This document shows, piece by piece, positions 38,852-48,155 of a stretch of 64,000 bases of DNA. The notes beneath the pieces are model-generated. The model was not told the origin of the DNA. It made no database searches and saw only the letters and a list, made by a program, of their open reading frames with translations. The DNA lies in contig JADJWC010000002.1 in assembly GCA_016716565.1 (NCBI GenBank), positions 372,001 through 436,000 on the forward strand, in the 5' to 3' direction. Numbering within the stretch: the stretch's first letter is position 1; every line of letters starts with the position of its first letter. The position numbers were made by a program, and so were the translations under genes. This DNA is from a bacterium (GTDB lineage: Bacteria; Bacteroidota; Ignavibacteria; Ignavibacteriales; Ignavibacteriaceae).

Positions 38852-41811
38852 TTTTGGCCTTGCTACTCGTAGTATCTGCATTAGCACAATCACCGCACGG
38901 TGATGATTTTGATTACGATTGCGAACTCTGCCATGAACCAACCAGCTGGAAAATTGACGTAAAGAAAGTCAGGTTTGATCACAGCATAACTAGTTTCGAT
39001 CTAGTTGGACAGCATCAAGCCGCAGATTGCAGAAGTTGTCACTCAAATCTTGAATTCTCAAAAATTAATTCCGACTGCGTTTCCTGTCATACTGATTTAC
39101 ATCAGGGGACAGTTGGAAAGGACTGTTCAAAATGTCATACGCCAAAAACATGGATGGTTGAAGATATAAATGGTCTTCACCAAAAAGGAAGATTTCCACT
39201 TGTTGGAAATCACCTGACTGCTGATTGCCAATCCTGCCATACTCGTTTTGTAGATCTCTATTTTGAACCATTGAATACTGATTGCTTCGCCTGTCATGAA
39301 CAAGATTACAACGCTACCCAAAGCCCGAACCATTTAGCCGCTAATTTTTCCAAGCAATGTGAAGATTGCCACAATGTTACAGCAACATCATGGTCAACAG
39401 TAAATATTGTTCATGATTTTTTCCCACTCACGGGTGGTCATGCTATCTCTGACTGTTTCGAGTGTCATGAAACCGGAGGTAATTTCACTGGACTTTCACA
39501 GGAGTGTATTACTTGCCACGAAGATGATTACAACAATCAGGAAAACGATCCAAATCATATAGCCGCAAATTTTTCAACAGACTGCAGACAATGTCATACA
39601 ATTAATGGATGGTCTCCTTCTTCATTTGATCATGGTTTGACTGCATTCCCGCTCACCGGGGCACACATTAATACAGAATGTTCATCCTGTCATTCATCAG
39701 GATTTACAGGAACACCAACTGATTGCTTTGCTTGTCACGAGGATGATTTCAACTCAACTCAGGATCCTAATCACGTTCAATCGAACTTCCCGACTACTTG
39801 TGCAGTATGTCATAGCACAACAGCGTGGGAACCGGCAACTTTCGATCACGCTCTTACTGCTTTTCCGCTTACAGGAAAGCACATTACTGTTGACTGCCAG
39901 GAATGTCACTCAACTGGTTACACAGGGACACCTACTGATTGTTACTCCTGTCATCAGGAAGATTATAACACGACTCAAGATCCGAATCACGTATTGAAAG
40001 GTTATTCAACAAATTGCACTGAATGTCATACTACAAACGGCTGGGATGAAATTATTAATTTCAATCACAGCATTACGCAGTTCCCATTGACAGGTGCACA
40101 TATTTCTACAGATTGCAACCAATGCCATCAGCAAGGATATACAAATACCCCAACTGATTGTTACCTATGCCATACTGAAGATTATAATAATTCTACGAAT
40201 CCAAATCATGCCGGTGCCGGTTTCCCAACAACTTGTATTGATTGCCATACTACAACTGCCTGGGTTCCTTCAACATTTGATCACGATGGACAATATTTCC
40301 CAATTTATACAGGAGAACATGCAGGAGAGTGGAATTTATGTGCTGACTGTCATCAGGTACCGAATAATTTTGCTGTCTTTACTTGTATAAGCTGCCATGA
40401 ACATAATCAGATAGAAATGGATGATAAGCATCAGGGTGTTCAAGGCTACCTTTACGAAAGTAATGCTTGTCTATCCTGTCATCCCGATGGAACTAAAGGA
40501 AATGCATTTAATCATAGTAATTCTATTTTTCCATTAACTGGTGCACATACAACACTGGATTGCCTACAATGTCATCAGAGTGGATATTCAGGAACTCCGA
40601 CGCAGTGTCTTGCTTGCCATCAGGATCACTATAACAATACTACAAATCCAAATCATACTTTACTTTCATTGCCGACGGATTGCGAACAATGTCACACTAC
40701 CAACCCGGATTGGCAGCCGGCAACATTCCCAATTCATAATCAATATTTTGAATTGCTCGGTGCTCACGCCAATATTACTAATTGCACTGATTGCCATAAT
40801 GGAAATTATACCACGACATCTAATCTCTGCAATGATTGCCATAACGATGCATACACCAATGCGTTAAATCCAAATCATGCGGCAGCGGGAATACCCACTG
40901 AATGCGAGCAGTGTCATACTTCAACTGCATGGATACCATCTACCTTCAATCATATTTCAACCGGATTTGAATTACTTGGTGCGCATACAACAATTCAGTG
41001 TTCAAATTGTCATCAGGGTGTAATTACCGGATTAAATTCTGCTTGCATTTCCTGTCATCAGGATGATTTTAACATCGCCCCAAACCATGTTGCTCAGGGA
41101 TTTCCGACAAACTGTGAAATGTGCCACAATTCTATTTCGTGGAATCAGGTAACATTTGACCACAACGCAACAAACTTTCCGTTAACGGGTGCTCATATTA
41201 GTGTTGATTGTTCTAGTTGTCATGAATCCGGTTTTACAGGAACTACAACAATCTGCTACGATTGCCATACAAGTGATTATCAGCAGAGCACGAATCCAAG
41301 TCATACTGCGTTATCATTACCAACGGATTGTTCTCAGTGCCATACTACAAATCCGGATTGGCAGCCAGCAACTTTTCCAATACATAATCAATTCTTTGAA
41401 TTGCTGGGTGCTCATGCAAACATTACTGACTGTGCTGATTGCCATAATGGTAACTATACAAATACACCAAACACTTGCATTGGGTGTCATCAGAGTGAGT
41501 ATAATGGAACTAACGATCCGCCTCATTTAGTACTTAACTTTTCTTTTGACTGTTTAACTTGCCATAATATGAATGGATGGACTCCTGCTAACTTCAATCA
41601 TTCATTCTACCCGATTTCAGGTCACCATAACAATGTTAATTGCAATCAATGTCATTCGGAGGCAAACTATCAGCCACAGTGTTTAAGCTGCCATATGGAT
41701 GATTTCCTTGAAGAGCATGATCCGGGAGATCCTACTAATTGCTGGAATTGTCATGATACTTTTGATTGGAGTATTGGAGCCAAAGTAGACGGATTAAAAC
41801 AATTAAATTAA
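38827..41811 (+). CDS. Giant multihaem c-type cytochrome with 40 CxxCH motifs
   Basis: 994 residues with a signal peptide (1-20, cleaved near ALAQ). By hand count there are 40 CxxCH motifs, about one per 25 residues. They occur in repeats of three per 65-70 residues: FDH..LTAFPLTGAH, then DCxxCHxxG(Y/F)TGTPTxC, then CHxxDYNxTxxPNHxxxxFPTxCxxCH. The His of FDH, GAH and PNH are likely distal haem ligands. There is no CxxCK/CM variant catalytic haem and no T9SS C-terminal domain. The size and repeat style suggest an electron wire or capacitor on the outer face rather than an enzyme. It starts 25 bases inside the 20-haem gene, so the two are translated together. Confidence 0.93.
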   Translation: MRYLPQKIVLALLLVVSALAQSPHGDDFDYDCELCHEPTSWKIDVKKVRFDHSITSFDLVGQHQAADCRSCHSNLEFSKINSDCVSCHTDLHQGTVGKDCSKCHTPKTWMVEDINGLHQKGRFPLVGNHLTADCQSCHTRFVDLYFEPLNTDCFACHEQDYNATQSPNHLAANFSKQCEDCHNVTATSWSTVNIVHDFFPLTGGHAISDCFECHETGGNFTGLSQECITCHEDDYNNQENDPNHIAANFSTDCRQCHTINGWSPSSFDHGLTAFPLTGAHINTECSSCHSSGFTGTPTDCFACHEDDFNSTQDPNHVQSNFPTTCAVCHSTTAWEPATFDHALTAFPLTGKHITVDCQECHSTGYTGTPTDCYSCHQEDYNTTQDPNHVLKGYSTNCTECHTTNGWDEIINFNHSITQFPLTGAHISTDCNQCHQQGYTNTPTDCYLCHTEDYNNSTNPNHAGAGFPTTCIDCHTTTAWVPSTFDHDGQYFPIYTGEHAGEWNLCADCHQVPNNFAVFTCISCHEHNQIEMDDKHQGVQGYLYESNACLSCHPDGTKGNAFNHSNSIFPLTGAHTTLDCLQCHQSGYSGTPTQCLACHQDHYNNTTNPNHTLLSLPTDCEQCHTTNPDWQPATFPIHNQYFELLGAHANITNCTDCHNGNYTTTSNLCNDCHNDAYTNALNPNHAAAGIPTECEQCHTSTAWIPSTFNHISTGFELLGAHTTIQCSNCHQGVITGLNSACISCHQDDFNIAPNHVAQGFPTNCEMCHNSISWNQVTFDHNATNFPLTGAHISVDCSSCHESGFTGTTTICYDCHTSDYQQSTNPSHTALSLPTDCSQCHTTNPDWQPATFPIHNQFFELLGAHANITDCADCHNGNYTNTPNTCIGCHQSEYNGTNDPPHLVLNFSFDCLTCHNMNGWTPANFNHSFYPISGHHNNVNCNQCHSEANYQPQCLSCHMDDFLEEHDPGDPTNCWNCHDTFDWSIGAKVDGLKQLN
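40661..41460 (+). repeat. Internal duplication in the 40-haem cytochrome gene
   Basis: The segment at 40661-40810 and the one at 41311-41460 are nearly alike at protein level. Both start LSLPTDC, continue CHTTNPDWQPATFPIHNQ, and end in NITxCxDCHNGNYT. The two copies lie about 650 bases apart. They are more alike than the other repeat units, which points to a recent duplication. Confidence 0.75.
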
Positions 41812-41813
41812 AA

Positions 41814-43430
41814 ATGACTCGAAATATTTTTTACATACTAGTTTTGTTCACTGCTGTTCAAATTTCTGTTCAAGCACAGAATAAGAACTTGGTTACCGGC
41901 CAGATTAGTTATATCTCAGCACAAAATATTTATGTTAAATTTTCAAGCACAGATGGAATTGAAACCGGCGATACGCTTTTCCTGAAAGACAGAAATAATT
42001 ATCTGCCAGCTATCATAGTTGATCACAAATCATCAACGTCGTGTGCAGGAGTTTCTATTACTAACAGGAAACTGGAATTAAACACAATTCTGTATGCATT
42101 TATCTTCGAGCAGAAAACTGAAGACACAAGTAACGCTGATGTAACTCAAGAAACTTTAATTGCTCCTATTGTAGTTCCACCGGTTGCTTCAGAAGACATA
42201 GTTACAAAAACTTCTTTGGAACCCATTCCAACTCTTTCAGGAAAACTATCTGTTCAGTCATACTCAAATTTTACGAACAATCAATTCAGCTATGATTATC
42301 AGAGATGGCGATATACTTTTCAATTGAGTGCAGACAGGATTGGCAGTTCGGGATTTTCTTATACTCATTATCTGAGTTTTGCCTATCGTGCCGATGACTG
42401 GAACAGGATATCTTCAAACTTTTCAGAAGCACTTCGGGTTTACGATCTTGCTGTGAAGTACAATTTTAATGAACGAACTTTGCTTTGGCTGGGACGACAC
42501 ATAAACAATAAAATTTCAAATATAAGTTCGATTGACGGACTTCAATTTGAAACAGGCGTAGATGAGTGGTCATTCGGGGCCGCTGTTGGCTCAAGACCGG
42601 ACCTCAACAATATGGGCTATAATTTTAAGTTGTTTGAATATGGTGCTTACCTGAACCGGGCTGATCTGCTGGCAAACGGTGATATGCAAAATACTCTCGG
42701 CTATTTTGAACAGACTAATGATTTTAAAACTGACAGAAGATTTCTCTATTACCAGCATTCCAATTCTGCGATTCAGAACACTAGGATCTTTCTTTCAACC
42801 GAAGTTGATCTTTACAAAAAAGAAATGGGCGAAAGCAAAACTGATTTTTCACTTACAAGTCTTTTCACTTCAATAAATATTCGTCCGAGCGATTTCTTTT
42901 CCATTATGCTTTCGTATGATGCAAGAAAGAATGTAATCTATTACGAAACATTTAAGACATTGGTTGACAGTATAATTGAAAATGAGACCAGACAAGGATT
43001 CAGAACACGACTAACCATAAAACCTGTGCAAAATTTATATATCGGTGGAGATTACGGTTACCGATATCGCAGAGGTGATCTGAAACCATCAAATAATTAT
43101 GGCGGATATATTACTTACTCAAGAATTCCCGGGATCGAAACCAGTGCAACTGTTTCATTTAACAGGTTGAGTAGCAGCTATACTGAAGGTGATATCTGGA
43201 GTACAAATTTGAGCAGACCAATTGTCTTTGGATTTGATATAATGTTAGGTTATAGATTTACCAGTTACAAATTCAGAACGGGCATTGAAGAATTAAAGCA
43301 ACACTCCGCTTCAATAAATCTGAACACATATCTGTTAAAACCTGTACTACTTAATTTAACATATGAAGGAAATTTTGAAGACACGAGAACCTCGGGAAGA
43401 TTTTTAGCCAACCTTACTTATAGATTTTAA
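41814..43430 (+). CDS. Outer-membrane beta-barrel protein paired with the multihaem cytochromes
   Basis: 538 residues from ATG 41814, three bases after the stop of the cytochrome gene; the upstream in-frame ATG at 41766 lies inside the cytochrome gene. The signal peptide ends near QAQNK. A small beta domain at about 25-100 (NLVTGQISYISAQNIYVKF, TGDTLFLKD) is followed by a Thr/Pro/Val-rich linker and then about 400 residues of alternating strands (LSVQSYSNFTNNQFSYDYQRW, WLGRHINNKI, GGDYGYRYRR) that end NLTYRF. The aromatic C-terminal residue is typical of barrels. Position suggests a porin that holds or accompanies the cytochromes in the outer membrane, as in porin-cytochrome conduits, but sequence similarity was not tested. 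Confidence 0.75.
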   Translation: MTRNIFYILVLFTAVQISVQAQNKNLVTGQISYISAQNIYVKFSSTDGIETGDTLFLKDRNNYLPAIIVDHKSSTSCAGVSITNRKLELNTILYAFIFEQKTEDTSNADVTQETLIAPIVVPPVASEDIVTKTSLEPIPTLSGKLSVQSYSNFTNNQFSYDYQRWRYTFQLSADRIGSSGFSYTHYLSFAYRADDWNRISSNFSEALRVYDLAVKYNFNERTLLWLGRHINNKISNISSIDGLQFETGVDEWSFGAAVGSRPDLNNMGYNFKLFEYGAYLNRADLLANGDMQNTLGYFEQTNDFKTDRRFLYYQHSNSAIQNTRIFLSTEVDLYKKEMGESKTDFSLTSLFTSINIRPSDFFSIMLSYDARKNVIYYETFKTLVDSIIENETRQGFRTRLTIKPVQNLYIGGDYGYRYRRGDLKPSNNYGGYITYSRIPGIETSATVSFNRLSSSYTEGDIWSTNLSRPIVFGFDIMLGYRFTSYKFRTGIEELKQHSASINLNTYLLKPVLLNLTYEGNFEDTRTSGRFLANLTYRF

Positions 43431-43443
43431 ACTACTATTTAGT

Positions 43444-43479
43444 AGAGATGACATCCGGTAATTGCCGGATGTCATCTCT
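43444..43479. terminator. Perfect 15-bp inverted repeat between convergent genes
   Basis: AGAGATGACATCCGG pairs with CCGGATGTCATCTCT around loop TAATTG, 14 bases after the barrel gene and 16 before the end of the protease gene. T-tracts are weak on both sides, but it is the likely shared terminator. Confidence 0.75.
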
Positions 43480-43495
43480 TTAAACCAAACTAACA

Positions 43496-45418
43496 TTACT
43501 TAAGAAGAATCATCTTCTTTGTCTGAACAAAATTATCAGTTATAATTGTATAGTAATAAACTCCTGCCGATATATGATTTGCATTGAATACAACTTCATA
43601 ACTTCCAGCTGATTTTTCTTCATTAACCAGAACTGCAACTTCATTTCCTAAAACATCATAAACTTTAATTGAAACAAATTGTTTTTCTGCAACAGCATAT
43701 TTTATTGTTGTTGACGGATTGAATGGATTAGGATAATTCTGTTCTAGCACAAATCCATTTGGTGCAAGATTGTCAACAGAAACTATATCACTATAAGCAT
43801 ATTTACCATTGAAGTCGATCTGCTTCAGTCTGTATTCAAGAGATGAAGCATTTATTCCAGTGATATCATCTTCAAAAAGGTAATATGCCGGCTCGGTTGT
43901 AGTTCCTTTACCCTCTTTGAATCCTATTAGCATCCATTCTGCAACCTTACCTGTAGTAGTACTTCTTCGATAAATTTCAAACAGTTGATTATTAGATTCA
44001 GTTGCTGTTTCCCATTCTATTAAAATCTTTGAACCTTTATTGATTGCAGTAAAGGATGTCAGCTCAACAGGAACATTACCTTCATCCATTGTTAGAGCTT
44101 TAATACAAAGATTTGCACTTCCAGCTGATCCTGGGAATGCTGGATCTTCGTAGTAATACGTATCCATCCACTGTGAACCATTCCAGTAAAAACTTTCGTT
44201 AGGATTTGAAGTGGAGTTTACGATTGTTAAATATGAATCCTCCACCAGCAAAACTGGTACTTCGGAAGTTCTGTCAAATGGTTGCCCACCTCTGGAAAGA
44301 CTGAGATAAACATAAAAATCATTTCCTGCATTCAACAACAGAGGATCTGTAATATCAATTGTATAGAACCCGGTATATTGTATGTAACCTGATTGTGAAA
44401 GTAATTCATTCTGCAGTTGTCCACTTTGAAATGTATCATATACTTTGAATGTATAATTGACACTATCCGCAGCAACGAAGAAACTAACAGATTTGAGATA
44501 TTCATTTGATTCAGCAGCGAATGCATTGAATCCCTCATTGCAATCTGTTTTCGTTGCTCTCCATCCATGATAATCGTGGTAGTAAATGTGATCATACTGC
44601 TGCGGCTCAACATCTTTGAATGTGACGGCTCCCATTTCAATATTTTTTCCACAGTGCTTGTCGTAATAGGAAATCCAAAAATAACCGCTTAATCCCCAGC
44701 CTGCACCCCAACTGTTCTTTACAAGCCAGGCACCGGGTAATGGAGCTTGAGTTACTTTGTTATCATCCCATCCGACAATTGATACCGCATGGTTCGGATC
44801 CTGAGTGGAAGTAGGCGGCTGATAATGAATATAATTCTGAATGAATGAACTTGCATAACACATACAGGTTCCCATTACTCCATAATCCATTATCATTTGT
44901 TTGAGTGTATTTATGTTGCTGAGATCTGAGTAAGTATTAAGCCAGTATATTTCTCTGGGATAATAATAATGCCAGCTTGTATCAGATCTTGGCGGCGGTG
45001 TACTGTATGATTGTCCATCAATATCTCTTACAGCACCCTCACCTCTTGATAAATATGCAGAAGCAACTCTATAATCTCCGCCTTCATGAACAACAAGTCC
45101 GTTACCGGTAGGCGGATCAAGATCTTCGTTAAAGTACTGATTAAATCCATTCCACCAATCCAGGTGATATTCTGCAAGATTTGGTTCACCTGTTTCGCCA
45201 TTATTTGCCCAGGCTCCGGTCATAAGAAGATTTCCTTCCATTGCAGCCATTGTACCGTGAGTCCAGCAGGTTCCACCTTGCTGGGATTTTACAGATGTTA
45301 CATAGTTAACACCCCCAACATTTCGTAAATCATAAGTAGCTGGAGGAGTTTGTGCGAACGAAGATGAAACATACACAAACAAACACATCAGCATAAAAAC
45401 TGAAATAAATTTTTTCAT
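43496..45418 (-). CDS. Secreted papain-like (C1) cysteine protease with T9SS-type C-terminal domain
   Basis: 640 residues with a signal peptide ending SSFAQ. The papain fold shows the oxyanion Gln and catalytic Cys in SQQGGTCWTHGTMAAME (C51), DPNHAVSIVGWDD with H210, and WLVKNSWGAGWG with N235, so it is complete. The protease domain is followed by a beta-sandwich (about 280-440, lectin-like in similar proteins) and an Fn3-like stretch near 450-540 (PVELTSFTAINKGSKILIEWETATE). The C-terminus has EQNYPNPFNPSTT and ends KMILLK. It is secreted, probably by type IX export, and degrades external proteins. The function of the accessory domains is inferred. Confidence 0.9.
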   Translation of the reverse strand: MKKFISVFMLMCLFVYVSSSFAQTPPATYDLRNVGGVNYVTSVKSQQGGTCWTHGTMAAMEGNLLMTGAWANNGETGEPNLAEYHLDWWNGFNQYFNEDLDPPTGNGLVVHEGGDYRVASAYLSRGEGAVRDIDGQSYSTPPPRSDTSWHYYYPREIYWLNTYSDLSNINTLKQMIMDYGVMGTCMCYASSFIQNYIHYQPPTSTQDPNHAVSIVGWDDNKVTQAPLPGAWLVKNSWGAGWGLSGYFWISYYDKHCGKNIEMGAVTFKDVEPQQYDHIYYHDYHGWRATKTDCNEGFNAFAAESNEYLKSVSFFVAADSVNYTFKVYDTFQSGQLQNELLSQSGYIQYTGFYTIDITDPLLLNAGNDFYVYLSLSRGGQPFDRTSEVPVLLVEDSYLTIVNSTSNPNESFYWNGSQWMDTYYYEDPAFPGSAGSANLCIKALTMDEGNVPVELTSFTAINKGSKILIEWETATESNNQLFEIYRRSTTTGKVAEWMLIGFKEGKGTTTEPAYYLFEDDITGINASSLEYRLKQIDFNGKYAYSDIVSVDNLAPNGFVLEQNYPNPFNPSTTIKYAVAEKQFVSIKVYDVLGNEVAVLVNEEKSAGSYEVVFNANHISAGVYYYTIITDNFVQTKKMILLK

Positions 45419-45727
45419 TTGAACCTCTTGTTTTTATTAATTGGATGATATGATTTAAATGAAAATTTCTGAAAAAGTTGTAGTCTTCCGGAAAAGCAGA
45501 ACCAGGCAGGTACATTAACGTGAGATTCTGTTAGGAACGCATTTTTAGTGCGAAAAAAAATATCAGACTTTAAGTCTGTCAATCCCCTAACCTTTGATAA
45601 TAATGATTACAATGTAAACTTATTCAATTCTCGCATTAAAAACATGGAAAAATTTTTCAGGATAATTTTTAGTATTTCCTATTTTGATTATAAAAAATCT
45701 CACGTTAAGTTTAATCAGTTCTTTCAA

Positions 45728-45925
45728 ATGTTTACGGTGTTCCCGCTTCGAATATGGAGTAAGGGAAATTATAGGGAAGTCCGGTGCAAATCCGGCGCTG
45801 TCGCGCAACTGTGAGAACAATTAACAATTAAAAATTTACAATGAACAATTTCCGCATTTTTAATTGTTCATTATTCATTGTTAATTGAAATAAGCCAGGA
45901 GACCTGCCGTAAGTGTAACTTAATC
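45728..45925 (+). ncRNA. Cobalamin riboswitch
   Basis: Conserved elements appear in order: ACGGTGTTCCCGC at the 5' side, GTAAGGGAAATTATAGGGAAGTCCGG-style core segments, GCGCTGTCGCGCAACTGTGA, and the B12 box GCCAGGAGACCTGCC (45893-45907). Downstream, CTTCGCG (about 45933) can pair with CGCGAAG (46013-46019), a possible expression platform just ahead of the receptor's AAGGAG ribosome-binding site. A 70-base palindrome is inserted between the CTGT element and the B12 box. The element controls the BtuB-like receptor gene that follows. The 308 bases between the protease gene and this element hold no gene I can support. Confidence 0.95.
45818..45887. repeat. Palindromic AT-rich insert inside the cobalamin riboswitch
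   Basis: CAATTAACAAT (45818-45828) pairs with ATTGTTAATTG (45877-45887), a perfect 11-bp outer stem. Inside it, TGAACAATT (45842-45850) pairs with AATTGTTCA (45862-45870). It fills the peripheral stem just before the B12 box and looks like a short dispersed palindromic repeat. Confidence 0.75.
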
Positions 45926-46057
45926 AACCTTCGCGAGAATCCCGAAAAGGGATAAAGAGGTTAGTTAAACGATGGTCTCTTATTCATCCTTCGTTTTCTT
46001 TCAACTTTTCACCCGCGAAGTTACTTGCTAAAACCTTTTAATAAAGGAGTAACTTCT

Positions 46058-48022
46058 ATGGTAAAAATAAAATTCTTCTTTCTATTTGCTGTCTTTATTC
46101 TGTCGGCATCACCTTTTGCACAAAATAATATCGTGCAAAAAACTGATTCATCCGGATACTATAAATTGACCGATGTTGTAATTTCAGCTACGAGAACAGC
46201 TTCCAGTACACTTGAGCTTGCTAATTCTATTTCAACAATCGATTCATCGGAAATTGTAAATAAAAATTCATTCAATGCTTTTGATGTATTAAGAAATGAA
46301 TATGGAATGAGCTTTTCTCAGCAAGGTACGAAAGCTTCAGTTTCAAATGTTTATATGAGGGGTGCCAATTCCTCTCATACACTTGTATTGATTGATGGCG
46401 TTGAAGTCAACCTGACGGATGATCCTTCAAACTTTTATAATTTTTTTAGTCTCCCAACTGAAAACATTAGCAGAATTGAAGTGCTTCGGGGACCTCAAAG
46501 TACACTTTACGGTTCGAACGCACTTGCCGGAGTAATTAATATTATAAGTGCTGTTGGAACAACCAAACCTGTTTCCAGCATCAGTGTTGAAGGAGGAAGT
46601 TACAATACATTTAAAGGGACATTATCATCACTTGGAAAGGTCGATGATTTCAGCTACACGGTTGGACTGAGCAGGATAAAAAGTGATGGATTTTCTGCAG
46701 CTTCAGAAAAATATGGCAATACCGAAAAAGACAGCTATCAACTTGATAATATCAGTTCAATTCTGGGCTATGATTTTTCAGATAAATTTAAAACTGATAT
46801 TGTTATCAGGTATAACAAATCAAAATCCGATCTTGATCAGTCACTCGGTTCACCGGAATTCTGGGATGATCCAACGTACGTATTCAACCAGCAAGAATTT
46901 ATAATCCGTGCTCAGGGAAGGTTAGGCCTTTACGATGATATGTGGAATCAGAAATTCGGGATTTCATATTTCAGTAATGTAAGAGATTACTCTTTTGATT
47001 CTTCAGCAGCAAGTGCATATCAATCGTGGAGTAACTATGATGGCAGAAGATATAAAGCTGATTGGCAAAATGATATTAGCTTTTTTAGGAATAATCTTAT
47101 TACTGCCGGATTAGAATTTGAAGTCGAAGATATGGAATCCGAGTATTATTTAATCTCGAGTCTTAATCCGCCTGACTTTGCAAGCATTATTCCGAAGACA
47201 AATGTAAATACCTTTAGTTTTTATTTGCAAGATCAAATTAAAGTAAGTGAAAGTTTCTTTGGAACGCTTGGAATCAGGCTTGATCAGAACAATCAATTCG
47301 GGAGTGCGTTTACATATCGGATCGCTCCCGCATACATATTCTGGCAAACTGGCACAAAGTTAAAAGCAACTGTCGGAACCGGATTCAAAGCACCAACACT
47401 TTTTTATCTCTATGATCCACTTTATGGTAACACTGAACTGGAACCCGAAAAAAGTTTTGGCTGGGATGCTGGTGTTGAACAGTTTTTCTGGAGTGAGGGA
47501 TTTTCGATCGGTGCAAATTATTTTTTCAACAAGTTTGATGATATGTTTGGCTTCGACCCGATTACATTTAAATCAATTAACATTAACAAAGCGCAGACAA
47601 ATGGAGTTGAAATCTTTACGAAGGCAATCCTGACGAGCGAAATAGAAATCAAAGCTAATTACACGTACACAAATGCAATTGATAAAAGTGAAAACACGGT
47701 CGATTTCAACAAAAAACTTTACAGAAGACCGGAACATAAAGCTGGATTGTTTCTCAGCTATTTATTTTCAGAAGATCTGAATGCAAATGTCGAGTTAATT
47801 TACGTCAGTAAGAGAGAAGAACCTGATTTTGTGAATTATCCTTCACGGATCATAGTACCTGATTATTTACTTGTAAACTTTGCAGCACATTATGATATAC
47901 TTCCATTTATCAGACTTCAAGGCAGAATTGAAAATTTACTCGACAAGGAGTATGAAGAAATATATGGTTTTGGAACAGCTGGATTTTCTGTTTACGGCGG
48001 AATAAGTCTGAAAGTACAGTAA
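46058..48022 (+). CDS. TonB-dependent receptor, BtuB-like (vitamin B12 uptake)
   Basis: 654 residues from ATG 46058, with AAGGAG nine bases upstream; the TTG at 46025 is unlikely. The signal peptide ends SPFAQ. The plug domain contains VVISATRTASSTLELANSI, VYMRGANSSHTLVLIDGVEV and RIEVLRGPQSTLYGSNALAGVINI. The 22-strand barrel ends with LQGRIENLLDKEYEEIYGF...GISLKVQ. The riboswitch directly upstream makes cobalamin or a corrinoid the likely ligand. No BtuCDF transporter genes are nearby in the window. Confidence 0.92.
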   Translation: MVKIKFFFLFAVFILSASPFAQNNIVQKTDSSGYYKLTDVVISATRTASSTLELANSISTIDSSEIVNKNSFNAFDVLRNEYGMSFSQQGTKASVSNVYMRGANSSHTLVLIDGVEVNLTDDPSNFYNFFSLPTENISRIEVLRGPQSTLYGSNALAGVINIISAVGTTKPVSSISVEGGSYNTFKGTLSSLGKVDDFSYTVGLSRIKSDGFSAASEKYGNTEKDSYQLDNISSILGYDFSDKFKTDIVIRYNKSKSDLDQSLGSPEFWDDPTYVFNQQEFIIRAQGRLGLYDDMWNQKFGISYFSNVRDYSFDSSAASAYQSWSNYDGRRYKADWQNDISFFRNNLITAGLEFEVEDMESEYYLISSLNPPDFASIIPKTNVNTFSFYLQDQIKVSESFFGTLGIRLDQNNQFGSAFTYRIAPAYIFWQTGTKLKATVGTGFKAPTLFYLYDPLYGNTELEPEKSFGWDAGVEQFFWSEGFSIGANYFFNKFDDMFGFDPITFKSININKAQTNGVEIFTKAILTSEIEIKANYTYTNAIDKSENTVDFNKKLYRRPEHKAGLFLSYLFSEDLNANVELIYVSKREEPDFVNYPSRIIVPDYLLVNFAAHYDILPFIRLQGRIENLLDKEYEEIYGFGTAGFSVYGGISLKVQ

Positions 48023-48074
48023 TATTCAAATCATATTAGATAATAAGAATGAATATAACTTTGACCTTTGGCTT

Positions 48075-48103
48075 TTGACATTAAAAAATAAACTTTATCT
48101 TTG
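48075..48103 (+). promoter_or_regulatory. Bacteroidota-type promoter (TTG...TATCTTTG)
   Basis: TTGACA at 48075-48080 and TATCTTTG at 48096-48103 match the -33 TTG / -7 TAnnTTTG pattern, with 18 bases between TTG and TA. It lies 50 bases ahead of the ATG of the next gene, so that gene can be transcribed apart from the riboswitch. Confidence 0.6.
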
Positions 48104-48155
48104 AACAATTATAAACTGAAATTATTTTCAAAAAAATTTTAGAAAGGAAACAAAT

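Noticed and set aside
39728..41530. Open frames of 89-113 residues in other frames within the 40-haem cytochrome gene
   Set aside because: They are by-products of the repeated codons of the cytochrome; they are low-complexity and repeat with the same period.
38950..41760. Regularly spaced repeats that could suggest a CRISPR array
   Set aside because: The repeats are imperfect at DNA level, lie within one long coding frame, and reflect the CxxCH protein motif. No cas genes are present.
45548..45814. 88-residue open frame upstream of the BtuB-like gene
   Set aside because: It overlaps the core of the cobalamin riboswitch, has no recognised protein features and ends inside the conserved RNA.
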